The notes: generated from the letters alone by a model not told the origin. DNA of 64,000 bases from Paraburkholderia acidicola (GCF_002362315.1 NZ_MTZV01000004.1:868001-932000); one strand, 5' to 3'; shown: positions 24,762 through 34,213, counted from the stretch's first letter. A program made the numbers and translations.

Positions 24762-25559
24762 TCAGCGCAGGCCGAGTACGTCCTGCATGTCGTAAAGACC
24801 AGTAGAGCGGTCTTCGAGGAAGCGCACGGCGCGCAGCGCACCTTGCGCATACGACAGGCGGCTCGCGGACTTGTGCGTGATCTCGATACGCTCGCCGATA
24901 CCAGCGAACAGCACCGTATGATCGCCGACAATATCGCCGCCGCGAATCGCGGAAAAACCGATGGTTGAAGGATCGCGTGCGCCGGTCACGCCTTCGCGAC
25001 CATAGACAGCACATTCGTCGAGATTGCGCCCGAGCGCATCGGCGATGACCTCGCCCATCATCAGCGCCGTGCCCGAGGGCGCGTCGACCTTATGACGATG
25101 ATGCGCCTCGATGATCTCGATGTCGTAGCCGGTCGCGAAATGGCGCGCGGCAAATTCCAGCAGCTTCAGTGTGACGTTGACACCCACGCTCATGTTCGCC
25201 GCGAAGACGATGCCGATCTTGTCGGCGGCCGCATGCAGTTGCGCTTTCTGCGCGTTATCGAAACCAGTCGTGCCGATTACGAGTTTCACGTTGTGACGCA
25301 GCGCGGCCTCGATGTGCTGCATCGTGCCTTCGGGACGCGTGAAATCGATCAGGTAGTCGGATTCGGCCAGCACCCGGTCGAGGTCGTCGGTCAGCACGAC
25401 GCCGGTCTGCTTGCCGAGGAACGCGCCCGCGTCCTGGCCAAGCTGCGGCGAGCCGGCACGGTCGAGCGCGCCGGAGAGCGTGGTAGCGGAATCGTTCAGG
25501 ACTGTTTCGATGAGCATCCGGCCCATACGGCCCGATGCACCGGCGATGGCAATCTTCAT
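24762..25559 (-). CDS. dapB: 4-hydroxy-tetrahydrodipicolinate reductase
   Basis: NAD(P)H-dependent reductase of 265 residues in lysine and diaminopimelate synthesis. The nucleotide motif is [13 protein letters not shown] (about residues 5-17); the substrate and catalytic segment [19 protein letters not shown] contains the catalytic histidine and lysine. The ATG at 25559 opens [10 protein letters not shown], as expected. bamE lies 175 bases upstream on the same strand. Confidence 0.97.
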   Translation of the reverse strand: MKIAIAGASGRMGRMLIETVLNDSATTLSGALDRAGSPQLGQDAGAFLGKQTGVVLTDDLDRVLAESDYLIDFTRPEGTMQHIEAALRHNVKLVIGTTGFDNAQKAQLHAAADKIGIVFAANMSVGVNVTLKLLEFAARHFATGYDIEIIEAHHRHKVDAPSGTALMMGEVIADALGRNLDECAVYGREGVTGARDPSTIGFSAIRGGDIVGDHTVLFAGIGERIEITHKSASRLSYAQGALRAVRFLEDRSTGLYDMQDVLGLR

Positions 25560-25734
25560 GGGTAATCCGCGAAAAGCAAGCGTAAGAAACAACCGCGAAA
25601 AGCGACGACGCAAAGGCGGTAACGCAAAAGCACGCGGGTAATCCGCGTGCCGCGCGCGACGTGCCCAGGAAACCTGGCGACTCGCAACGAGCCCGCGCGT
25701 TGCGCAGGGCCCGTCACACCAGTGGACAGTCAGC

Positions 25735-26517
25735 CTAGTTGCTCGTTCCCGACGTAGGCGCCGTCAACGGTGCGTTGAGCGTCGGACCACCACTGCTCGA
25801 ACCGGTCGGTCCCACTGGATTGTCCTGCGGCACACCCTGGACGGTCGGCGGCGGCGGACGGTGGAACTGGAACTGCGGCTGTCCCGGCGCCGTTGCGCCT
25901 TGCGGCACGCCACCGTTCGACTGCGGTACACCTGCGCGTACTCGCGGCCTGTCGGACGACGTTTCCGCCGCGCTCGTCGCACGGTTCGCGGCTTGTGCGG
26001 CCTGTGCGTTGGCGTCGACATCGGTGGCGGCGGGCGCAGCGGCTGCCGCCGTGTCTGATGCTGCTGCAGACGGCGCGCTGGCCGCGCTAGCCGCAGCTGC
26101 CTTGTATTTCTTGCCCAACCGGTCGCCGTCGATCTCCGCCAGCAGTTCCAGATTAGACGGCAGATCCTCGCCGCCCGACCAGCTCGCGACGTTATCGCCG
26201 GCAAACATCACGACGAAATCGCGCTGCTGGACGATCGACGTCGAGCCGCGCTTGAAGTAGAAGACGTAGTCCCAGCGGTCAGCATGGAACATGTCGGCCA
26301 GCAGAGGCGTGCCCAGCACCTGGCGAACCTGCGCCCGCGTCATGCCAACCTGCATCTGCGCCGCGGCTTCCTTCGAAACGAAGTTGCCCTGCACGACCGT
26401 GATGCGATACGGTGTGATGCGTTGCGCGATGCGCTGCGTCAGGTTGTCATAGGTAGAACATCCGACGAGTACGGTCATAACCGCCACTGCCGCAACCGCG
26501 CTCAAGGTACCCCGCAT
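25735..26517 (-). CDS. bamE: outer membrane assembly lipoprotein BamE, extended
   Basis: Lipoprotein of the BAM complex, 260 residues. The ATG at 26517 follows a strong GGGGGAG box and gives a signal with lipobox LVGC (Cys20). The SmpA/BamE fold follows (about 35-120: [29 protein letters not shown], then [13 protein letters not shown]). E. coli BamE has about 113 residues; here roughly 125 more form an alanine-rich then proline/glycine/serine-rich tail with no predicted fold. Divergent from fur, a conserved pairing. Confidence 0.93.
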   Translation of the reverse strand: MRGTLSAVAAVAVMTVLVGCSTYDNLTQRIAQRITPYRITVVQGNFVSKEAAAQMQVGMTRAQVRQVLGTPLLADMFHADRWDYVFYFKRGSTSIVQQRDFVVMFAGDNVASWSGGEDLPSNLELLAEIDGDRLGKKYKAAAASAASAPSAAASDTAAAAAPAATDVDANAQAAQAANRATSAAETSSDRPRVRAGVPQSNGGVPQGATAPGQPQFQFHRPPPPTVQGVPQDNPVGPTGSSSGGPTLNAPLTAPTSGTSN

Positions 26518-26679
26518 GCGGCTCCCCCGGTAGATCGATAAAGATTTTGAAATCATTTCACTCATCACCGTGCGGGCTCGATGACAAGCCGCGCGAGTTT
26601 CATTCCGCCGAAGATGGCCTTGAACCGCAAAAACACATTACTATTGGAGCCGTGCATTGTACTCTAGGGATCCCTTGTC

Positions 26680-27108
26680 ATGACCAATCCGACCGATCTC
26701 AAGAATATCGGGCTCAAGGCGACCCTTCCGCGCCTCAAGATTCTGGAGATTTTCCAGCATAGCCCAGTCCGCCATCTGACAGCAGAAGACGTCTACCGGA
26801 ACCTGCTTCACGAAGAGCTCGACATCGGCCTCGCCACGGTTTACCGCGTGCTTACACAGTTCGAGCAGGCGGGGCTGCTGTCGCGCAGCAACTTCGAATC
26901 CGGCAAAGCCGTGTTCGAACTGAACGAAGGCACGCATCACGACCATCTCGTGTGTCTCGATTGCGGGCTCGTCGAAGAATTCTTCGACGGGGAAATCGAA
27001 ACCCGTCAGCAGGCCATCGCAAAAGAGCGTGGCTTCAAGCTACAGGAACACGCGCTCGCGCTGTACGGCGCCTGCATAAAAGAGAATTGCCCGCATCGCA
27101 AGCATTGA
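26680..27108 (+). CDS. fur: ferric uptake regulator
   Basis: Iron-responsive repressor of 142 residues. The N-terminal winged helix ([46 protein letters not shown]) is followed by the metal and dimer domain with [11 protein letters not shown] and the C-terminal [13 protein letters not shown]. Length and motifs are those of true Fur rather than Zur or PerR. No obvious Shine-Dalgarno is seen. Monocistronic, with a terminator 22 bases after the stop. Confidence 0.97.
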   Translation: MTNPTDLKNIGLKATLPRLKILEIFQHSPVRHLTAEDVYRNLLHEELDIGLATVYRVLTQFEQAGLLSRSNFESGKAVFELNEGTHHDHLVCLDCGLVEEFFDGEIETRQQAIAKERGFKLQEHALALYGACIKENCPHRKH

Positions 27109-27130
27109 ACCGTCGTCGCTCTTAGCCTCG

Positions 27131-27162
27131 ATAAAAAGCCGCTCCGAAGAGCGGCTTTTTTG
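27131..27162. terminator. bidirectional terminator between fur and gap
   Basis: AAAAAGCCGCTC-cgaa-GAGCGGCTTTTTT: an 8-bp GC-rich stem with A- and T-tracts, usable by convergent fur (+) and gap (-). Confidence 0.95.
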
Positions 27163-27189
27163 ATGCGCTACGACACAGCGACTTCCTGC

Positions 27190-28200
27190 TTACTTCGCGT
27201 TCGCCAGCGCAACCGCCGTATCAAGCATGCGGTTCGAGAAGCCCCACTCGTTGTCGTACCAGCTCGACACCTTCACGAGACGACCCGACACCTTCGTCAG
27301 CGTCGAATCGAATGTCGACGAAGCCGGATTATGGTTGAAGTCGATCGAGACCAGCGGCGCCGTGTTGTAGCCGAGGATGCCCTTCAACGAACCTTCCGAC
27401 GCTTCCTTCATGATCGCGTTCACTTCTTCGACCGTCGTGTCGCGCTTCGCGATAAACGACAGATCGACGATCGACACGTTGATCGTCGGGACGCGGATCG
27501 CGTAGCCGTCGAGCTTGCCGTTCAGTTCCGGCAGCACGAGGCCGACGGCGGAAGCAGCACCTGTCTTCGTCGGGATCTGGCTATGCGTGGCTGAGCGCGC
27601 GCGGCGCAGGTCTTCGTGATACACGTCGGTCAGCACCTGATCGTTCGTGTAGGCGTGGATCGTCGTCATCAGGCCGTTTTCGAGGCCGATCTTGTCGTTC
27701 AGCGGCTTGACGAGCGGTGCGAGGCAGTTCGTCGTGCACGATGCGTTCGAGATCACCGTATGCTCGGCCTTCAGCACATGATGGTTCACGCCGTAGACGA
27801 TCGTTGCGTCGACGTCCTTGCCGCCCGGTGCCGAGATGACCACCTTCTTCGCGCCGCCCTTGATGTGGGCGCCAGCCTTTTCCTTGGTCGTGAAAAAGCC
27901 CGTGCATTCCAGCACGACGTCGACGCCCAGTTCGCCCCACGGCAGTTCGGCCGGGTTGCGGTTTGCGAGCACGCGGATCTTGTCGCCGTTCACGACGAGG
28001 TACTCGCCGTCCACTGCGACTTCGCCGGGGAACTTGCCGTGCGCGGTGTCGTATTGCGTCAGGTGAGCATTGGTCTTCGCATCACCGAGGTCGTTGATCG
28101 CCACGAACTGAATGTCGTGCTTCTTGCCGTTTTCATAGAAGGCGCGCAGCGTGTTGCGGCCGATCCGGCCGTAGCCGTTGATTGCGACGCGAATCGTCAT
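27190..28200 (-). CDS. gap: glyceraldehyde-3-phosphate dehydrogenase
   Basis: Glycolytic enzyme of 336 residues oxidising glyceraldehyde 3-phosphate to 1,3-bisphosphoglycerate. The NAD-binding motif [14 protein letters not shown] is at the N-terminus and the catalytic cysteine in [29 protein letters not shown] closes the active site. Full length. It lies 107 bases after tkt in the same direction, a common pair in Burkholderiaceae. Confidence 0.98.
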   Translation of the reverse strand: MTIRVAINGYGRIGRNTLRAFYENGKKHDIQFVAINDLGDAKTNAHLTQYDTAHGKFPGEVAVDGEYLVVNGDKIRVLANRNPAELPWGELGVDVVLECTGFFTTKEKAGAHIKGGAKKVVISAPGGKDVDATIVYGVNHHVLKAEHTVISNASCTTNCLAPLVKPLNDKIGLENGLMTTIHAYTNDQVLTDVYHEDLRRARSATHSQIPTKTGAASAVGLVLPELNGKLDGYAIRVPTINVSIVDLSFIAKRDTTVEEVNAIMKEASEGSLKGILGYNTAPLVSIDFNHNPASSTFDSTLTKVSGRLVKVSSWYDNEWGFSNRMLDTAVALANAK

Positions 28201-28307
28201 GGTCTATCTCCTGATGGCTGAAAAAAATACGTTCGATCGGTCCTGCGGGCGGAGCGCCGCAGCGTGAAGCACGCCGCGTGCGCCACTACAACGCCAATTA
28301 GCGCCGC

Positions 28308-30338
28308 TTAGCCCAGTGCAGCCTTCGCCGTCTCGACAACATGCTCGACGGTGAAACCGAAATGCTTGAACAGCACGCCAGCCGGGGCCGATTCGCCGAA
28401 CGTGTCGATGCCGACCACGCCGCCTTCCAGACCCACGTACTTGCGCCAGAAATCCGTCACACCCGCTTCGATCGCCACGCGGCGTACGCCCTTCGGCAGC
28501 ACGCGTTCGCGGTACTCGGCATCCTGCCGGTCGAACACGGTGGTGGCCGGCATCGAGACGACACGTGCCGCAATGCCGTCGCGCGCGAGCGGTTCGACCG
28601 CTTTCAGCGCGAGTTCGACTTCAGAGCCAGTCGCGATCAGGATCACCTTGCGCGCAACGATGTCGTCGTTCCAGTCGCGCAGCACATAGCCGCCCTTCGC
28701 AACGTTCGCGATCTGCGCATCGGTGCGCGCCGAAAACAGCAGGTTCTGACGGGTGAAGATCAGGACCGACGGGCCGTGATGTTCGACAGCTTGCGTCCAG
28801 GACACCGCGGTTTCGACCGTATCGGCCGGACGCCACACGTCCAGATGCGGGATCAACCGCAGGCTCGAGACGTGCTCGATGGACTGGTGGGTCGGGCCAT
28901 CTTCGCCGAGGCCGATCGAGTCGTGCGTGAACACGAAGATAGACGGCGCCTTCATCAGCGCGGCCATACGCAGTGCGTTGCGGCTGTAGTCGGAGAACGT
29001 CAGGAACGTGCCGCCGAACGCCTTGTAGCCGCCATGCAGCGTAATGCCGTTGAGCCCGGCGCTCATGCCGAATTCGCGCACGCCGTAGTTGACGTGGTTG
29101 CCCCACTGGATGCCGCTTTCGCCGTCATGCGCGGCGCGCACCGGCTTCGATGCCTTCCAGTTGGTGAGGTTCGAGCCGGTCAGATCGGCCGAACCGCCGA
29201 GCAGTTCCGGCAGCACCGCAGCCAGCGCTTCGATGGTTTGCTGCGACGCCTTGCGCGACGCTACCGTTTCGGCGCGTTCGTTGGCAGCAGCGATGATCGC
29301 TTGTGCTTTCTGCGCCCAGTCGGCGGGCAGTTTCTTGCCGGTGCGGCGCGTGAATTCGGCCGCTTCCTGCGGATACTTCGCCTGGTATTGCGCGAATGCA
29401 TCGTTCCATGTGGACTCGAAGCGCTTGCCGGCTTCCTTTGCGTCCCACGCGGCATAGACTTCCTGCGGAATCACGAACGGCTCCCACTTCCAGCCGATCG
29501 CCGCACGCGTCTTCGCGATTTCTTCGGCGCCGAGCGGCGCGCCGTGCGCGTCGTGGCTGCCAGCCTTGGTCGGTGCACCTTCGCCGATCACGGTCTTGCA
29601 GCAGATCAGCGTCGGCTTGTTCGATTGCTTCGCTGCGACGATCGCAGCGTCGACTGCGTCGACGTCATGGCCGTTCACGTGCGGGATCACATTCCAGCCG
29701 TACGCTTCGAAACGCTTCGGCGTGTCGTCGTGGAACCAGTTGACGACTTCACCATCGATCGAAATGCCGTTGTCGTCGTAGAACGCGATCAGCTTGTTCA
29801 GCTTCAGCGTGCCCGCAAACGAACACGCTTCGTGCGAGATGCCTTCCATCAGGCAACCGTCGCCGAGAAACACGTACGTGTGGTGATCGACGATCTTCGC
29901 ATCGGGCTTGTTGAATTCGGCGGCGAGCAGCGCTTCGGCGAGTGCCATGCCGACCGAGTTGGCGAGCCCCTGACCGAGCGGGCCGGTGGTCGTTTCGACG
30001 CCCGGCGTGATGCCGTATTCCGGGTGACCCGGCGTCTTCGAATGCATCTGCCGGAAGTTCTTCAGCTCTTCGATCGGCAGGTCGTAGCCGGTCAGGTGCA
30101 GCAGCGAATAGAGCAGCATCGAGCCGTGACCGTTGGACAGCACGAAGCGGTCGCGATCGGTCCAGTTCGGATTGGCCGGGTTGTGGCGCAGATGACGCGA
30201 CCACAAAGCCACGCCGATCTCGGCCATGCCCATCGGCATGCCGGGGTGGCCGGAATTTGCTTGTTGAACGGCGTCCATCGCGAGCGCGCGGATCGCGTTG
30301 GCCATCAGGGAGGTGGGAGCGGGAGATGGGGTCGTCAT
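28308..30338 (-). CDS. tkt: transketolase
   Basis: Thiamine diphosphate enzyme of 676 residues moving two-carbon units in the pentose phosphate pathway. N-terminal [27 protein letters not shown], ThDP-binding [13 protein letters not shown] and central [14 protein letters not shown] are all intact. The ATG at 30338 is the family-typical start; 38 upstream codons lack a signal. Together with gap and the Entner-Doudoroff genes it forms the window's central carbon metabolism. Confidence 0.98.
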   Translation of the reverse strand: MTTPSPAPTSLMANAIRALAMDAVQQANSGHPGMPMGMAEIGVALWSRHLRHNPANPNWTDRDRFVLSNGHGSMLLYSLLHLTGYDLPIEELKNFRQMHSKTPGHPEYGITPGVETTTGPLGQGLANSVGMALAEALLAAEFNKPDAKIVDHHTYVFLGDGCLMEGISHEACSFAGTLKLNKLIAFYDDNGISIDGEVVNWFHDDTPKRFEAYGWNVIPHVNGHDVDAVDAAIVAAKQSNKPTLICCKTVIGEGAPTKAGSHDAHGAPLGAEEIAKTRAAIGWKWEPFVIPQEVYAAWDAKEAGKRFESTWNDAFAQYQAKYPQEAAEFTRRTGKKLPADWAQKAQAIIAAANERAETVASRKASQQTIEALAAVLPELLGGSADLTGSNLTNWKASKPVRAAHDGESGIQWGNHVNYGVREFGMSAGLNGITLHGGYKAFGGTFLTFSDYSRNALRMAALMKAPSIFVFTHDSIGLGEDGPTHQSIEHVSSLRLIPHLDVWRPADTVETAVSWTQAVEHHGPSVLIFTRQNLLFSARTDAQIANVAKGGYVLRDWNDDIVARKVILIATGSEVELALKAVEPLARDGIAARVVSMPATTVFDRQDAEYRERVLPKGVRRVAIEAGVTDFWRKYVGLEGGVVGIDTFGESAPAGVLFKHFGFTVEHVVETAKAALG

Positions 30339-30561
30339 GTCGAGTCCGGAGAACGGGTCCAAAAAGCGGGGCGCGGGCGGTGTCCGGAAGCTCGACGGCA
30401 GTCCGGTGGCGCGCACGGTGCGGCGCCTGAAGACGCGAGACGGGCAGAGCAAACGGACGGGGCTGCAAAGCGTGACATTCTAGCAGATCGTTCGCTGCGG
30501 ACCGGGACGGGTGGGGGCTGGGCGGGGCTTGGTGACGAGCTTCTACCGTAATCCGCGGCAC

Positions 30562-30567
30562 TATAAT
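30562..30567 (+). promoter_or_regulatory. -10 box before the aminopropyltransferase gene
   Basis: A perfect TATAAT hexamer 39 bases before the GTG start at 30606. No convincing -35 is visible. Confidence 0.45.
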
Positions 30568-30605
30568 TCGCCCATCGAAACGCCGCGCCCTTGCGCCCCG
30601 CCGCC

Positions 30606-31475
30606 GTGAACCCTCCGCTGCTGTTCCGCCCTTCGCCCGATGCCGTCTACGGTTTTGCGGACGCACACTGCATCGCGCGCGTCGATTCGCGTTACCAGCA
30701 CATCGAGATCTGGGACACGTCGCTGCTCGGCCGGTTGTTCACGCTCGACGGTCGGCCAATGACGTCCGCCGGTGACGAATTCATCTATCACGAGTGCATG
30801 GTCCACCCGGCTGCGCTCGCGCATCCCGCGCCGCGTGCGGCGCTCGTGCTCGGCGGTGGCGATGGCGGCGCGGCGAAACAACTGCTGAAGCATCCCGGCA
30901 TCGAGCGAATTGTCGTCGCCGAACTCGACGAGGACGTCGTCCGCCTGACACGCGAGCATCTACCCGACGTGCACGGTGGCGCGTGGGACGATCCGCGCGT
31001 CGAACTCGCGATCGGCGACGCAGCGGTCTTCGTCGAGCAATCGCATGAGCTGTTCGATCTCGTGGTCTTCGATCTGACACCGCCCGATTCGCCCGCAGCC
31101 GGCCTGTACACGCGAAGCTTCTACACCGCGCTCAAACGCACGATGGCGCCACAAGCAGCACTGTCGATCCATCTCGGCGCGCCGTACTTCCACGCTGCCC
31201 GCATCGAGGCGCTACTCGACGATCTGCGCGCTTCATTTGCGGTGGTCCGCACGATGGCGGCGTTCGTGCCGCTCTACGGCACGCTGTGGCTGATGGCAAC
31301 GGCAAGCGACACGCTCGATCCCGCCGCGCTCACCGCGGAACAAGCGGCCGCCCAACTCGCCACGCGAGACATCGCCGGGTTGAAGTGGTACGACCCGGCA
31401 CTGCACGCCGCATTATTTGCAGAACCTTACGCAGTGCGCGATAAACTAAGCAGAGTCTTACAGCCATCGCGGTGA
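30606..31475 (+). CDS. spermidine synthase-like polyamine aminopropyltransferase
   Basis: A 289-residue protein with a Rossmann methyltransferase-like fold of the SpeE family. The decarboxy-SAM motif GGGDGGAAKQLL is followed by VVAELDEDVVRLTREHLP and the catalytic region VFDLTPPDSPAAGLYTRSFY. The N-terminal segment YQHIEIWDTSLLGRLFTLDG matches the beta-strand domain. The usual DP of SpeE is PP here, so the exact acceptor is uncertain. Starts at GTG 30606 or TTG 30591; neither has a good ribosome site. Confidence 0.82.
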   Translation: MNPPLLFRPSPDAVYGFADAHCIARVDSRYQHIEIWDTSLLGRLFTLDGRPMTSAGDEFIYHECMVHPAALAHPAPRAALVLGGGDGGAAKQLLKHPGIERIVVAELDEDVVRLTREHLPDVHGGAWDDPRVELAIGDAAVFVEQSHELFDLVVFDLTPPDSPAAGLYTRSFYTALKRTMAPQAALSIHLGAPYFHAARIEALLDDLRASFAVVRTMAAFVPLYGTLWLMATASDTLDPAALTAEQAAAQLATRDIAGLKWYDPALHAALFAEPYAVRDKLSRVLQPSR

Positions 31476-31573
31476 CGTTGGCGGACGCTGCCGCAGCTAG
31501 CCATCGACGGCCCTGGCGCAACAGCCGTCCGACCGGCGCACTGCATGGACGCCCCCTGGATACGGAGAATTTG

Positions 31574-31987
31574 ATGACTGTGCCTCGCCCAGCCGGTGTA
31601 CCCTGGTTGACTCCTTACATGACGGTGCGCGATGCACGCTCCGCGATCGCGTTCTACGAAGCGGCCTTCGGTTTTGCGCTACGCGACAGCGTGCAGGACG
31701 AAGGTGTGATCATGCACGTCGAGATGACCTGGCAGGATCAACTGATCGTGATGTTCGCGCCCGAAGGCGCGTTCGGTTCGACGGCAAAGACGCCGAAGAG
31801 CGCAGGCGCAATCGCACCGCAGTCGTTCTATCTGTATGTCGACGATGTCGATGCGGTTTATACCAGGGCGCTCGCGGCCGGCGCGAAGTCCCTCAGTGAG
31901 CCGCAGGACCAGTTCTGGGGCGACCGTTTCGCCCAGATCGAAGATCTGGACGGCTACCGCTGGGCGCTCGCCCGGCGCATTTCGTGA
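31574..31987 (+). CDS. VOC family (glyoxalase/PhnB-like) protein
   Basis: A 137-residue vicinal-oxygen-chelate fold protein. It opens WLTPYMTVRDARSAIAFYEAAFGF, the PhnB/glyoxalase pattern, and ends FWGDRFAQIEDLDGYRWALA. Such proteins include antibiotic-binding and isomerase members; no substrate can be assigned. The ATG at 31574 has GGAG 6 bases upstream. rsmE follows 19 bases downstream, so they may be co-transcribed. Confidence 0.85.
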   Translation: MTVPRPAGVPWLTPYMTVRDARSAIAFYEAAFGFALRDSVQDEGVIMHVEMTWQDQLIVMFAPEGAFGSTAKTPKSAGAIAPQSFYLYVDDVDAVYTRALAAGAKSLSEPQDQFWGDRFAQIEDLDGYRWALARRIS

Positions 31988-32006
31988 TCCTGGGAGTGCT
32001 GCATCG

Positions 32007-32747
32007 ATGCCCCGTTTTTTTGTCGGCAAGTCGTTTCAATCCGGCGATGTCGTGTCGCTTCCCGACGATGTCGTGCGTCACATCCAGGTGCTGCGCCTGC
32101 AGGCCGGCGACTCGCTCGTGCTGTTCAACGGTGAGGGCGGCGCATATCAGGCGGAATTGATTGAAGTGGAGCGACGCTCGGCGTCGGTGAAGATCGGCGC
32201 ATTCGACGCCGCGGAAGCGGAACCGCCGTATCGGTTGACGCTCGCGCAGGGCATCGCCGGCGGCGACAAGATGGACTGGCTGATCGAGAAGGCGGTCGAA
32301 CTCGGCGCCTCGAACTTCGTACCGCTGACAACGGCACGCAGCGTCGTCCGTCTTGCCGGCGAACGGGCGCAGCGACGACTTGCGCATTGGGAAGGCATCG
32401 TGCGGGCGGCCTGCGAGCAGTGCGGGCGCAACCGGTTGCCCACCGTCGCGCCGGTCCGCGAATTCACCGCGTGGCTCGACACACTGAGCACAACGCCCAC
32501 TGACGGCGAATTGCGATTACTGCTATCGCCGCGCGCAAGCATCGCGTTCACAGCATTGCCAGCCGAACCGCCGCGCGGCGAAACGATTCTATTGATCGGC
32601 CCAGAAGGCGGCCTGTCGATTGAGGAAGAGGAAGCGGCGACAGCCCGCGGATTCACCGCTGTCGCGCTCGGGCCGCGTGTGTTGCGCACCGAAACCGCCG
32701 GCATCGCAGTGCTCGCCGCACTGGCGGCGCGCTGGGGCGGATGGTGA
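32007..32747 (+). CDS. rsmE: 16S rRNA (uracil1498-N3)-methyltransferase
   Basis: SPOUT-class methyltransferase of 246 residues modifying U1498 of 16S rRNA. The start MPRFFVGKSF is typical; the PUA-like N-terminal domain is followed by the trefoil knot with ILLIGPEGGLSIEEEE and LGPRVLRTETAGIAVLAAL. The frame is open upstream into the VOC gene, but GGGAG before ATG 32007 fixes the start. A strong hairpin lies downstream at 32792. Confidence 0.96.
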   Translation: MPRFFVGKSFQSGDVVSLPDDVVRHIQVLRLQAGDSLVLFNGEGGAYQAELIEVERRSASVKIGAFDAAEAEPPYRLTLAQGIAGGDKMDWLIEKAVELGASNFVPLTTARSVVRLAGERAQRRLAHWEGIVRAACEQCGRNRLPTVAPVREFTAWLDTLSTTPTDGELRLLLSPRASIAFTALPAEPPRGETILLIGPEGGLSIEEEEAATARGFTAVALGPRVLRTETAGIAVLAALAARWGGW

Positions 32748-32791
32748 TCGCGGTAGTCCGCTAGTAGCGCTTGGCGCTCGCACGTCGAAAA

Positions 32792-32823
32792 GCACAGGGC
32801 CCGCCAGATGGCGGGCCCTGTGC
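32792..32823. terminator. strong hairpin between rsmE and the barstar gene
   Basis: GCACAGGGCCCGCC-agat-GGCGGGCCCTGTGC: a perfect 14-bp stem with tetraloop between convergent genes. T-tract is weak on both sides, yet position and stability suggest termination. Confidence 0.75.
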
Positions 32824-32890
32824 TTCCTGTCTGCTATATCGAACGACGCTCGCGCCGTGCAATCACGCCCGCAGTCAAATCACGCGACGC

Positions 32891-33460
32891 TCAGGCAAAC
32901 GAATAGAACACCCGGAACGCGACCTTCCGCTCGGCCCAGAACTCGGCGGCTTCACGGAATACGTCGAGCAGCGTTTCGCGGCCTTCCTTGTCGAATTTCT
33001 GCGCCACTGGCAAGGCATCGAGCACGATCACGAAACCAGGCTGCTCGCCGGCCTTGAGAACCAGGTCGGTCAGGCAGTCAAAAAGCGCGTCGTAGTTCTT
33101 GCCGAAATGCTTCGGAAACAAAAACGACGTCGCGATCGTTTCGAGCACTTCCTGCTTCGATTGTGCGCACGCGCATTGCGCATACAGAAAATGCTGGCCG
33201 AGCTGGTTTGCCTCGTCGGCCAGATCCTGCACGCGAAACGCGCGGATCGACTGTACGATGTTCGGTCGTACGGTCTTGAAAAGACTCATGGGCTCCTCAT
33301 TCGATGAAAGCACCGTGCTGGCTTCGCTCTGGTTGTCCCCGTCGTGACCGGCGGCGCGCATCTGCATGACGCGCTGGAACAGATTGCCGTCGCCGGCCGC
33401 GAAAAGATCCGTCGCGACTCCAGTGTCGTGCGCGTAGACGTTGTCGCTCATGCCGTTCAT
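32891..33460 (-). CDS. barstar-family RNase inhibitor
   Basis: A 189-residue cytoplasmic protein whose C-terminal part (about 65-189) is a barstar domain, with the hallmark FPKHFGKNYDALFDCLTDLV near 115-134. Barstar binds and blocks barnase-type RNases, protecting the producer. The ATG at 33460 is 7 bases after the upstream RNase gene and gives a roughly 57-residue acidic, disordered-looking N-terminal extension; an in-frame ATG at 33289 (MSLFKTVRPN) would give just the domain. Coupling to the RNase gene supports an inhibitor role. Confidence 0.88.
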   Translation of the reverse strand: MNGMSDNVYAHDTGVATDLFAAGDGNLFQRVMQMRAAGHDGDNQSEASTVLSSNEEPMSLFKTVRPNIVQSIRAFRVQDLADEANQLGQHFLYAQCACAQSKQEVLETIATSFLFPKHFGKNYDALFDCLTDLVLKAGEQPGFVIVLDALPVAQKFDKEGRETLLDVFREAAEFWAERKVAFRVFYSFA

Positions 33461-33467
33461 CCCAATA

Positions 33468-33875
33468 TCATTCAACAATACGTTTAAAACTGGTGTAGTG
33501 GTCGTCGGAGTAAAAACAATTGTCGGTCTGCCTGAGCGGACCGCCACAGACGATGCGCCGTGCACCGCGGTTGCGCGCACGGGGCGTGGGAACGGTGTAC
33601 TCGTGGTAATAGCCGCGCCGCTGCGGCGCCAGCAACCGCTCGTAGTTGCCGAATACGATGCCGTCCTTCTCATACGGATAAGGCCCGCCTGCCGCAATCA
33701 AGTTCAATGTATTGACTGCTTCGCGGGGCAGTTGCGCCACCGCGACGGTACCCTGCGCCTGAATTCCGGCTGGAGCCGCATAGTCGCGCGCCGAAGCGCC
33801 TGGGACTAGCCCCCCGCACAGACTGACCGTCAGGGCGGCGATGAGCACGCCGTTGCGGAGCCACTTGCGTGCCAT
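33468..33875 (-). CDS. secreted guanyl-specific ribonuclease, barnase/T1 type
   Basis: A 135-residue secreted RNase. Residues 1-29 form a signal peptide ending GASA; the microbial ribonuclease domain follows (about 55-135). Likely catalytic residues are E92 in YYHEYTV, R106/R107 in RGARRIV and H126 in SDDHYTSF, in the barnase order Glu-Arg-His. Cys110 and Cys120 could form a disulfide outside the cytoplasm. Its partner inhibitor lies immediately downstream. It may act in RNA scavenging or competition; sequence does not decide. Confidence 0.88.
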   Translation of the reverse strand: MARKWLRNGVLIAALTVSLCGGLVPGASARDYAAPAGIQAQGTVAVAQLPREAVNTLNLIAAGGPYPYEKDGIVFGNYERLLAPQRRGYYHEYTVPTPRARNRGARRIVCGGPLRQTDNCFYSDDHYTSFKRIVE

Positions 33876-34015
33876 GAATCAGGATTCCCGTTGTTGAATC
33901 ACGAGTTCGACGACCATGAAAGCCGTAAGGGTATCGCTAATAGCCTTTGGAATCAATGTTCATGCGCCGTATGCAAGGTTCCTTTGGCACAGAAAAGCCT
34001 CGCAAAACGGTAGTT

Positions 34016-34058
34016 TTGACGACTTTTGACAAATATTCTATCTAGATCAAGATAAAAT
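34016..34058 (+). promoter_or_regulatory. promoter-like region before the candidate RNA
   Basis: TTGACG (34016-34021) and TTGACA (34026-34031) could serve as -35 boxes; TATCTA (34039-34044) lies 17 bases after the first, and AAGATA (34049-34054) 17 bases after the second. TCTATCTAGATCAA (34037-34050) resembles an FNR/Anr box (TTGAT-N4-ATCAA) at 8 of 10 positions with one perfect half-site. Inference only. Confidence 0.45.
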
Positions 34059-34065
34059 TAACTCA

Positions 34066-34140
34066 ATGACACGTCGAGAGGGCCTCGTAGGAGCATTTCT
34101 CCCTCTCGATCGTCAGGGCCACCCGGAGCTGGCGCAGTAG
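34066..34140 (+). CDS. possible 24-residue small protein or leader peptide
   Basis: ATG at 34066 opens 24 codons (MTRREGLVGAFLPLDRQGHP, then ELAQ) ending at TAG 34140, wholly inside the candidate RNA. There is no Shine-Dalgarno; if transcription starts near 34065 the message would be nearly leaderless. The first hairpin falls within the frame. It could be a chance reading frame. Confidence 0.25.
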   Translation: MTRREGLVGAFLPLDRQGHPELAQ

Positions 34141-34179
34141 CGCCGGAGCCATTTTCGGGCGACATTCCCCTGTTCGCCC

Positions 34180-34213
34180 AAAGGCGTGCCGTGGCAGGCA
34201 CGCCTTTCTTTTT
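34180..34213 (+). terminator. intrinsic terminator of the candidate RNA
   Basis: AAAGGCGTGCC-gtggca-GGCACGCCTTT with CTTTTTA tail on the plus strand; the minus side lacks a T-tract, so it serves plus-strand transcription rather than the convergent maeB. Confidence 0.88.

Larger units (their letters stand above)
34060..34213 (+). ncRNA. candidate structured small RNA or leader, unrecognised
   Basis: About 150 bases with four successive hairpins: 34074-34082/34101-34109 (9 bp, loop containing GTAGGAGCA), 34131-34135/34140-34144 (GGCGC-agta-GCGCC), 34157-34162/34174-34179 (GGGCGA/TCGCCC, loop cattCCCCtgt) and the terminator stem 34180-34207. Promoter-like hexamers precede it. One loop shows AGGAG and another CCCC, motifs that could mimic or pair with ribosome-binding sequences. 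The 5' end is approximate. It matches no RNA family I can name with confidence; a Rfam search would decide. Confidence 0.5.

Noticed and set aside
24691..25014. Longer ExbB protein starting inside dapB
   Set aside because: The added 108 residues are Arg-rich reading of dapB in another frame; ExbB family start fits ATG 24690.
28341..30551. A 736-codon open frame on the plus strand opposite tkt
   Set aside because: Codon-bias shadow; transketolase motifs on the other strand are intact.
34060..34213. 6S RNA, tmRNA or a known riboswitch as identity for the structured RNA
   Set aside because: Ends do not pair in a long terminal stem as 6S does, no tRNA-like ends are present, and no riboswitch core that I know is visible; it also has no downstream gene on its strand.
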